DNA from: Atopsyche davidsoni
Lineage: Eukaryota; Arthropoda; Insecta; Trichoptera; Hydrobiosidae
Length of the DNA: 64,000 bases
NCBI GenBank assembly: GCA_022113835.1
Contig: JAILWY010000001.1
Coordinates: 5,890,001 to 5,954,000, forward strand
Direction: 5' to 3'
The notes beneath the pieces were generated by a model, which saw only the letters and a list, made by a program, of their open reading frames with translations, had not been told where the DNA came from and made no database searches. Positions 50,380 through 64,000 of this stretch are shown piece after piece. The translations under genes and the position numbers were made by a program. Every line of letters begins with the position of its first letter. The stretch's first letter is position 1.

Positions 50380-52523
50380 TCTGGCAGTTGAGTGCATCCG
50401 ACACCCTCCATCAACACTAGTCCTTCTGCACTGATACTTTATGCAGGAAGTTATGCAACAAATATATTATTTATATCCAATTTTATTAATTTATTTTCCG
50501 AAAGAATTCACATCTTGAAAGTAATTGAATATTCATGATTAAAATAAAAAAGTAAGTGTAAATAGTAATTTACTTTTGCGGAGATAGATTAATGTCATAT
50601 CTTTACATAAAATAAGGAGCGTTGAAATAAATTAATTGTAATGTATGACCAAAGCTGTTAATAAAGATTTTTTGTAGTAATTGAACTATAATAATACTTT
50701 ACATAATTTTATGTAGGCATCTATCCGTTTTAATGTGAATTTTGTTACTTTATTTATGTAATTATTGCGCTCTTTGTATTTTAAACATTTCAGTTAAACC
50801 TTTAAGGAAGGCTTCCTGAGTAATTCAGTATTTCAACACCGGACTAAATATTATGTATTATATTATGTTGTTTTCATTTTATGATTATATTTAATTTTTT
50901 ATTGTGATTTTAAATTTTGCACCAGGAGTTCGAAATAAAATTACCTATAGTTTAAATGATTGAACAAATAATTTTTTTATTGTTTATCAATCTTGTTTCA
51001 TAGCAATAGCTTTAAAATATAGGCAATATTTAGAATTAGCATATATTATTTTGTACTTTTCTAAACCTAGTAGAGTTTTCAATTCTCTTTACCTGCATTT
51101 AATATGATTTTTCAATAATAAATTGAACATAGTGGGATATCACATTTAACTCTATTTCTTTACTGTGATATTTTATCACAGTACAATAATTTACTATTCA
51201 AGAGTTTTCAAGATAGAAGTTATATGGAAGCCATTTGAAGTTAAAAAAATCTAGAAGGTGGGGAACACAAAATTTAAAAGCTAGGTTTTAAACTGCATTT
51301 ACAAAAAAAATACATAATGATATGTATTAATTTATGAAAAAATAAACAATACATATTTATCTTGTTTGTCTGAATGCATATTACAATAAGTGGCAGAGTT
51401 AAGCTGCTTACACATGCTGTGAGACAACTGACAACAGAACAATGGCTAACCAAAAGTGTCCTCTTAAAAAACCACCCAAAATAAGAAGGCGCTATTATCT
51501 TAACCACCGTTCTGTTGTCGGTTGTCTTGTAACATGTGTAGACTGCTTTAAGTTTAATATTTATTACACATCACAAGAATTGGATGAAAAGAAATTTAAT
51601 CGCTTTTGACTGATAATAACAATACATTGATGGAAAAACAACTTATACAAATTTATTTGTAAATATTGTCATGAAACTGTGGAGGAATTCATAAAAATTG
51701 TTTCAGTAATGTACTATCAATTCAAAGTGTGTGAATAAATAAAACATTTTTTAAGTGTTAAATGTGTTTTTATTATAAAATTGACTATTCTTGACTCATT
51801 ATGTACTAGTAGAGTAATTGTGTTGTCGTTTCTTGGCCACAGTTTTGAAACTATTTTTCTTTAGCACTATTCAATTTATTTAAAATTTGCAGATTATTTT
51901 TCTTTATTTTGGTACATTTTAAACGACAAGTCATTTCTATTTAGTACTTTTTTTCAAAATAATTTTGAATATTTATATGCAATAAAAGTTTATATCTTCT
52001 AATTAAAAAAAACTATTCGAAATTTATTTTATCATGTGATAGACTTCATAATTTGTTGGTGAGTGCTTTTCGTGAGTAGTTTATCTTATTGTAATTAGAT
52101 ATTATCTCTACATTATATAGCGCAGTAAACAAAACGTTACCTGCTAAGTTCGTATATAATTAACGACCTAAATTTTAAATTCTATAATAATTGAATGTAG
52201 AGTTATGGGTTTTATCAATGATGCACAATTTGGGACGGCGCGCAATTAATAATAAAAAAGAGTATGCAATTGCGCTAGTTATTGTAGACTGAATAATTGA
52301 GAACGTACAAATAGCGCAGTGACGTATTTTATGGTACATTTAAATGATTTTATATATCGGCTATTTTCACGTTAAAATTTTTGAGCTTTTAGACGAACTG
52401 CTAATACCATAAAGGCTGGTTTGTCTATGGCTGTGCTCTTTATTAATTTTTACTTCTTTTGTCTTTGGTATAACTATCGACGTTTCATCTTGACACATTC
52501 GTTAGCTTGTCAAATCTTGTGTC
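50380..52523. other. Calnexin 3' UTR and intergenic region to clathrin light chain
   Basis: The first few hundred bases are 3' UTR with AATAAA at 50660-50665 and about 50934. Beyond the MITE at 51399 the sequence is AT-rich. The clathrin light chain 5' UTR and promoter should lie in the last few hundred bases (TATCGACG near 52475), but no clear start signal is visible. Confidence 0.5.
51399..51551. mobile_element. TTAA-flanked MITE, about 150 bp
   Basis: TTAA at 51399-51402 and 51548-51551 bracket inverted ends (GCTGCTTACACATG on the left; AGCAGTCTACACATG when the right end is inverted). The inverted similarity continues inward over about 45 bases (GACAACAGAAC in both arms). The TTAA duplication suggests piggyBac-driven mobility. 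It is not obviously related to the element at 14663. Confidence 0.6.
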
Positions 52524-55500
52524 ATGGATGATTTTGGTGACAATTTTGATCAACCAGAAGTTGATCCTGCTGCTGACTTCTTAGCCAGGCAGCAAGATCA
52601 GCTCGCTGGGCTAGAAGATGATCTCGAACCGACAATAACGCTATCAGCTCCGTCCAACGAGGATATTCCAGTATCCGTTCCAGGTAGGTGGGCGGTTCAG
52701 AGATAATTCATTTTCGGGTTTCGCTCCAGATACTCCGCACTCTCTTACTTTCACTACGTAAAATATTTTTTTATCCTAACGATGAATATCAAAAGTCATA
52801 GTATATTTCCAGATTTGATTAGTCACAATCTAGTAGTTTATCTACTATATTGTAGATAAGTTGTAGCTCTTTAATAATTTTTAGTAGCTTATTTTACTGT
52901 CATGAATGGTACTTATTATTATGTAAAAATATTTTTAGTAAAATTGTATGTAAATTGAATACTATAGTATCTTTTATTGCAGTATATGACAGTCCTTCGC
53001 CTACGCCGAGCAAACAAATAGAAAAAGAGGAACCAGAGAAGATTCGGAAATGGAGGGAAGAACAAAAACTTCGCTTAGAGCAGAAAGGTATTGGTTTTTG
53101 TATTTTACGATTACAATTCAATTAATTCACGTTAACTTATTCTTAAAAATGCAAAACTTATCTCTATGATCATTTACTTAAGCTTTATACTGTTTTATGT
53201 AGACTGAAGTTTTCAAAATTTAAGAGAATTAACTTTATGAAAAAGAGTAGAAATTGCACACTGAAACGCTAGTTGGTCTTAGCCTGAACTACCAATGATT
53301 AAATTAATTTTAGAATCCTACGATGGTTTATTATTTGATATTAATTTTGATGAGTCTGTTTTTAGTGTATGGCATACACCGAATTCAGTAACTTGGATAT
53401 CATGTAATATTTTTATGAATATTAATGGTATTTATCAATTTAAGATGCTGAAGAAGAAGTAAAGAAAGAAGAAATGAAGGAAGCAGCTAAGAAAGAGCTT
53501 GAAGATTGGTATACTAATCACGAAGAACAAATAAGCAAAACAAAGGCTGCTAACCGGTAATTTAACTTGATATTTAATTATTTTTAAAGATGAATAACTA
53601 ATTGAACTTGAGACCGGGTGATTTTTCTGCTAAATTATCAATATATTACTTTGATTGCCATGCATGTTTTTTTAAAATTAAATTGTATTTGATAAAACTC
53701 AGGATTCTTGTTTAAAAAAAATTACATTGAATATTAAATGAAGTGTTGCAAAACTCATAATATATCCTAAAAGCTATTTTTTCAACTGAATATTTTAACA
53801 ATACCTTTCTATATACCCTGAAGTTTTGAAAACAAAGTTCCCGACAAAATATGGAGTATAATAAATGAAACCTAGAAACAAATGACAAAATTTTGAGTTT
53901 ATCTGGGAAAATAATTAATTCTTATAATACATATTGGTTTATAGCTGGTTATGCCAATTATATGCAGTAGTGTTACATAAGTAACATCGTTTTGAAGCAA
54001 AAACGCATATTAAATATTATTTGTTCAGCCTCACATGCTTGTTTTGTGTTATGGTATGTTATTTTACCATACACATTTAAATTTTATGTAATGAGTTGAA
54101 AACTTACTGTTATTCCCTAAAAGCTTTCTTATCATTTGAGTAAAGATGTCAGAGCTTTTAGTTATAAACGTCAAAAAATTAAATCTAATGCCTTTTTTAC
54201 ATCTGCTTTATACAAAAATGATTATGCCCTTTTTTTCAGAAATGAAGTGTCGCATACTTCAATGTTGGTAACCTATGGAATGGGAGTTTTTTTTTTATTG
54301 ATTTTGATGATTCCCAATTTTCCATTCAAAATCCTGTGTATAAAAATGAACCAAAGAATTTTTTTTCAAAATAATGTAACAATACGATATTGTGAGTCTT
54401 AAAACACTGTAGAACAAAAAGCTAAAACTACAGAGTTCTAAAAAATTCATAGGTTAATTTAGGCTCAGATCAATTTAGATAGACGGATTCATATACTAGT
54501 AAAATGTGTTTTTAATATATTCATATTTTTGGACAGAAAATTCTACTCTCAGTCTGCAATGTGCTAATATAAAACTAAATGTTAAATAAAATGAAAGCAC
54601 TCTCTCTCTAATAAATGTTGTGTAAAGATACATAAGTTCCCAATTTTTATCATTTGTGCAGTACTACTCGAACTCATTTGTTTGGATAACCATTAAAAAA
54701 ATACTATACATGTATTTCTTTGAAAACACTATTATTATATATTTATAAAAATATATTAATGAAGAGTTATTCATATCAGAGAATTCTTTTACACCTGCAA
54801 GACAGGTTTATATCACTTCCCTGGAATTATATGTGGTATCATGGTTTGTCCGTATTTTATTACTTGCCATCAGTGAGAGTCTTGAAAATTAATTACCCCT
54901 GGCCTTCAGAATTATAGTTTGATAGTACTACATTATTAATTTTTCTTCTATATTTTTATATTCTATATAGTTTTTATATCTGGGTTTTTTTCACATAATT
55001 TACACTTTTTAAATTAAGTAAATTTACAAAACATTTATTGAAAAGAGGGTATAACTATGAGTACTTTAAATTATTCTAACATTTAAATGTTTATCATATT
55101 TCATGCTCCCTAGGGAGGCTGCAAAGTAAGTACATACAAGTAATAAGGCTCTTCACCAGCGATAAGAAATGGGTAAAGGACTTCCCACTCATTGTCCTGA
55201 GGTTCCTTCAATCCATTGAGGACGTATAATTTGTCATAAGACAGTCATTCATCCATCCATCATGCCAGCTTCCTGATACTCCTCCCTATCTACAGTTTGC
55301 AATTATTTTTTTAAAATACTAAAAAAGTTGATGTAATTTAATGTAGACATGTTTGCTTTTATAGTGTAGCATAGAGATAAGCAGTTTGTGTAATTTAAGA
55401 GAAATTATCTTTTTTTCTACAGTTTATTAGTCATTATATGTAAGTTTTTTTAGATTATCTATTCTAATTATTTTGTTATCAGTTATGTATTTATTATTTA

Positions 55501-55752
55501 TTATAATTTGTAATTTTTGAATTCAAATTAAGCTTAAGTAATTTTTTAATAATCTATTTAACTTTTAGAAATGCTGAGAAGCAATTTGTGGCCGAGAGTG
55601 ATGAAATGGAACCCGGAACTGAATGGGAAAGAATCGCCAAGCTCTGCGATTTCAATCCAAAATCGGCAAAGTCAAGCAAGGATGTTTCCAGGATGAGGTC
55701 CATCATCCTGCAACTGAAGCAGACTGCTCTGGTGACACCTAAGAAAGCATGA
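52524..55752 (+). CDS. Clc: Clathrin light chain
   Basis: Regulatory subunit of the clathrin triskelion, acting in coated-vesicle formation at the plasma membrane and trans-Golgi. Four exons, 52524-52683, 52983-53087, 53445-53556 and 55569-55752, join in phase to give 186 aa. The N-terminus holds the conserved acidic motif region (DPAADFLARQQDQLAGLEDD). Residues about 65-130 are a charged coiled coil for heavy-chain binding (PEKIRKWREEQKLRLEQK). The C-terminal exon carries WERIAKLCDFNPKSAKSSKD and the helix MRSIILQLKQ, typical of the family. The start ATG opens the first frame after an AT-rich leader. At 186 aa it is somewhat short for insect light chains, and the 2-kb third intron could hide an alternative exon, though none was found. 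A polyA signal lies at 55874-55879. Confidence 0.95.
53557..55568 (+). other. Clathrin light chain intron 3 (2 kb)
   Basis: AT-rich, with one 88-codon frame at 54136-54402 (hydrophobic segment MGVFFLLILMIPNF) that looks like chance. A less AT-rich block at 55095-55290 (CTCCCTAGGGAGGCTGC, later ATCCATCCATC) may be a repeat fragment. No in-phase alternative exon was recognised. Confidence 0.4.
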
Positions 55753-56860
55753 GCGACCACTTCACCATCTTAATCTCATTCCAAATAACCTTTCTAATTT
55801 TTGATGAGTGAATATATATAAATTTATTGTTGGTTATCACTGCGTAGATTATAATTTGTATTGTTTATCATATAATAAACACTATCATTACAATTATTAT
55901 TATATGTATTTTAGTTAAATGTTTAAAAGATCATCAAAATTATTATTGTGCAGCACATTGTAATGTGCTAAAGCTATCAATATTAGAACTGTTAAGTAAG
56001 TAATAAAGTTAAATATATAAAAGTCCTTGCTGAACAGCATAGCATTTTTTTAATATCCTGTCATATACTATTTTTATTTATAAAAAAAAGACTCCACAAT
56101 ATTGAGATTATTTGATATTAAAGAAAGTGATTTAAGTTCCTGGACCTATACTCGTATGCGCTGGTTATTGGTTTTCGCTTTTGTTAAATACTTTCATAGC
56201 AGCAAATGTATGATGTCCAATAGAGCAATTAAATAATAATAATAAGTTAAAAAAATATATATATATATATTGGTTCTGTACTTGCAATTGACAATTAAAA
56301 TTCTCGCTCAGTTATAGTAGCTCTGTTGGTTAGAGTACTGGCCCTTGATTGCCGTTGTATAGGTTCGAATGCCATTTCTCTCGTTTTTCATGTCAGAATT
56401 GGCAACCTAAACTCATATTGTTTAAAACGGGTGCTTCTTCAAACATAATCTCATTTCGATAAGATTAATTACTAGTATAAGATCGTTTAAAAGTAAATCA
56501 ATGCTTTTGTTTCTGCTTTATCAAAGAAGTAAATACTTAAAGAAACAAATTGAAATTTGACAATATAAATAGGCGTACTTTCTTAAAAACACGAAACAAG
56601 ATTTTTGCGAAATAATTAATTATACTTTTCTATTCTTATCCCTATTTTACTATTACATGCATTGTTTTATGAATCTGAAAATACGATAGCCCCATGAATT
56701 TTACAAATTCCTAAAAAAATACAAGTGTACGAAAATATTTAACTTACATAAAGTAAAAAAATATATTGATAGCTGAATAAAAATATTTCACAGCAAATTA
56801 TTATTATTTTTTTATTTAATCAAATACTATCTCAATAGCCGAAGAAAAAAGCATAGACAA
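55753..56860. other. Clc 3' UTR and intergenic region to ISWI
   Basis: Contains polyA signals (55874, about 56001) and an (AT)n tract near 56258. One tRNA-like repeat fragment is listed separately. Otherwise AT-rich with no gene seen. Confidence 0.5.
56312..56376 (+). repeat. tRNA-derived SINE fragment
   Basis: TAGTAGCTCTGTTGGTTAGAG matches an A box and D arm closely, and AGGTTCGAATGCC matches a B box at the right distance. The acceptor stem does not pair and T-rich sequence follows, so this is a tRNA-related SINE head, not a tRNA gene. Confidence 0.55.
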
Positions 56861-57002
56861 GAGAGTCGCCGTCAGACGCCATATTGGAGCAAGCACTAAA
56901 TGCCGCTCTTTTCCACTGCGCCGGGCGGTCGTTGTTTCTCGATTATAATACACGCCTGATTTAATAACTTATGATTTTAAACTTTCAATCCAAGCACTAG
57001 CC
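56861..57002 (+). promoter_or_regulatory. Iswi: ISWI promoter and 5' UTR
   Basis: A locally GC-richer block (56865-56940) stands directly before the start codon in otherwise AT-rich DNA. It includes GACGCCATATTGGA, close to the YY1/Pho core GCCAT, and CTGCGCCGGGCGGTCG. No TATA box is evident, as expected for a housekeeping promoter. The exact start site cannot be read. Confidence 0.4.
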
Positions 57003-62080
<5,078 letters not shown>

Positions 62081-63404
62081 TCATAATAAAAGTGCAGTAA
62101 TTAAATATCTTAGCATGTCACCTGAAATTCAATAATGCATTCAAAATATTATTGTTACTAAATTATTGTAAAATGATGTTCTCATAGAAAACCTTAGTTT
62201 ATGTTCAGACATTATTTTCGGTGTGTTTGAATCATTGTGTTGTAATATTATGTTATTATTAGTTGTGGTTTTTGTATTTTTTAAATGTGGTAAGGCAACA
62301 TACTTACTTTATTCTTAAGGTTCATTCTGATATTTTGTGATATTTTTTTACAGCTGACAAGAGAAATAGTTTTTAGTAGCCGAGTACCGCAAGTGAAAAG
62401 TACTTTGTATGTCTTTTGGAATAATTATTATCAAATAATACGTAGTAGTAGACCTGTAAAATAATCACAATTAAGTAAATGAAAGCCAAAAGGTTACAAA
62501 AGACACATGATGTCTTTGCCACTAAATGATGTCCAAATTCATACAGACTGCATTAATAACCCTTGTTCACACTTTGTGTTGAATATGTGATACTCTAATA
62601 TTTAAAAATAATTTATATATGTGTATAAATATGGTGGAATCAGTTAACTAAATGTTTTTCTTACACGTTTATAAGTATGTAGCAGCGAAACTGAAATGTG
62701 TAGTTTTGTTGACTCAAAATTTCAACTAAATTTAGTGAATATTTTTTTGGCCAAATCATCTTTTCTACTGTATGTAACACATCCATTTTATCAGTATTTT
62801 AAGTTCGAATTTGTATTTATATACATTTCAATAAAAGTTTTTTTTTTTTACTTTGAAGGAAATATTTTATTGAAAATTTTTAGGAATGTTTACCACATTA
62901 AAAAAAATCAAATTTTATATTTATTAAACTTTTAAAATAATCAATATTAATTTGTTTCTAGGATTTTAAAGTAATTCCTTGTAGGTTTGTCATTTAAAAT
63001 AAAGCATAATTTTGAATTTACCAATTAAAGTAACTTTGAACATGGATGATGCAACCATGCCTATCTGTTATAAGTATACATGCTACATCTAAATGACTAA
63101 GTGTTGAGTAGGTAGATAACCTTTAAACTCTTATTGTATGATGTATCACCCCAGAAATAGGCGTTACATAAACTTGATTTGCCGGGATTTCATCATTCTT
63201 GCTGTAATGCACTTACTACTCGCACTGCCTCCACTCATCCGCTATACACAACGAGATCTAATAAGAGGCCTCCTCTAAAAACTCAAATGCTTAAAATAAC
63301 ACTACAATGACTGCTGAAAATCTAATCAAAGGTTAAAAGTGTTCAAAAGATTGATGTAATTATTAGATTTTATCAGATGGTCAGTTGGGATATTTGACTT
63401 TCAG
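62081..63404. other. ISWI 3' UTR and downstream sequence
   Basis: AT-rich, with polyA signals at 62085, 62830 and about 62999. A less AT-rich piece at 63170-63290 (CGAGATCTAATAAGAGGCC) has no recognised identity. No ORF of note. Confidence 0.45.
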
Positions 63405-63547
63405 GTGACAAGCAATTCTTTGGTAAAGAAGTTGATAGTGACAATATCCAGAGAAAGTGCTGTACTGTTCAGGAAAGCAGTGTTGATTCAGAGGATGTAT
63501 TTAGAATGCAATTTGGCTTGTTATCCAGGGTTACCGTACAGTACTGA
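63405..63547 (+). CDS. Orphan terminal-exon-like ORF, 46 residues
   Basis: After an acceptor-like TTTGACTTTCAG an open frame (needing one base from an upstream exon) reads DKQFFGKEVDSDNIQRK and later SSVDSEDVFRMQFGLL, ending in TGA at 63545-63547, with AATAAA close behind at about 63554. Composition and amino-acid use look coding. No adjacent upstream exon was found. It is phase-compatible with ISWI exons ending in phase 1 (for example 60928), so an alternative ISWI 3' end is formally possible. A processed-gene fragment or the last exon of an unseen gene is at least as likely. I do not recognise the family. Confidence 0.35.
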
Positions 63548-64000
63548 TTTAAATAAACGATAATAAATTATAACAGTTATATTGTTTCAGTATAAGTTAA
63601 CATATACAACATAATCTTTAAGGGTATGTCACACATTGGGATTAAAATATGGATAAACTGAAAGGGTTAAGAAGAATTGCTACACAGATATCTATTTTTA
63701 AAAGATGTAAATTTTCATTAAAGAATATTTTACGAAGCCCGAATTCCGTAGCTAATCTCAGTTTCACAATTACATGTGAAATATATGTAAAAATTTTTTT
63801 TATTAAAAATCTAGTCATACAATATTAGTATTTTGATTTAAATATTGAATTATACTTAGAAAACCTTTTAAGTATTTTGGGTTTAGACTATGTTAGATAA
63901 ATTAAAAACTTAAAAAAATATATCAATTAAAATCTATTTGTTGAAAATGTAATGAAATGGCATTTTATTAAAGCAAATGTTTTGAACGAGCAAAAGAAAT
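63548..64000. other. AT-rich right edge
   Basis: No coding or structural feature is seen up to the window end. Confidence 0.4.

Overview
The window is eukaryotic and looks like insect genomic DNA. It is very AT-rich, its genes carry many short GT-AG introns, and it holds many small DNA-transposon derivatives and tRNA-derived repeats. A moth or butterfly (Lepidoptera) is my best guess, but that is inference from general character, not a database match. No prokaryotic signals, CRISPR array or rRNA genes were seen.

Layout. (1) At the left edge, the first coding exon of a minus-strand ankyrin-repeat protein runs off the window. (2) From about 0.3 to 28 kb there is a gene-poor AT-rich stretch with degraded repeats, a few unplaced short ORFs, a candidate two-exon secreted-peptide gene at 14.0 kb, and a CpG-rich promoter-like island ending in a splice donor at 15.6-15.9 kb. 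(3) At 28.1-42.0 kb lies an eight-exon plus-strand gene for a giant SHIPPO/ODF3-type protein (1368 aa, about 30 PGP repeats), whose introns are crowded with transposons. (4) At 42.8-43.1 kb a convergent minus-strand candidate gene encodes a 45-aa microprotein. (5) At 44.3-50.7 kb is calnexin, with two tandem, equal-length, in-phase alternative exons for the transmembrane anchor. (6) At 52.5-55.8 kb is clathrin light chain. (7) At 57.0-62.1 kb is the chromatin-remodelling ATPase ISWI. (8) At 63.4 kb an isolated terminal-exon-like ORF follows.

All four large gene models were assembled by hand from splice sites. In each, exon lengths sum to a multiple of three and the phases match at every junction. 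Calnexin, clathrin light chain and ISWI are housekeeping genes without an evident shared pathway; the SHIPPO-repeat gene is probably a sperm-flagellum or ciliary microtubule protein.

The most interesting observations are the duplicated calnexin membrane-anchor exons, the recent 4 x 201 bp expansion and abrupt base-composition change in the SHIPPO gene, a three-copy family of long-stem hairpin elements (two inside introns), a 1340-bp non-autonomous hAT element with intact 8-bp target duplication nested in an older repeat, and the candidate small genes at 14.0 and 42.8 kb.
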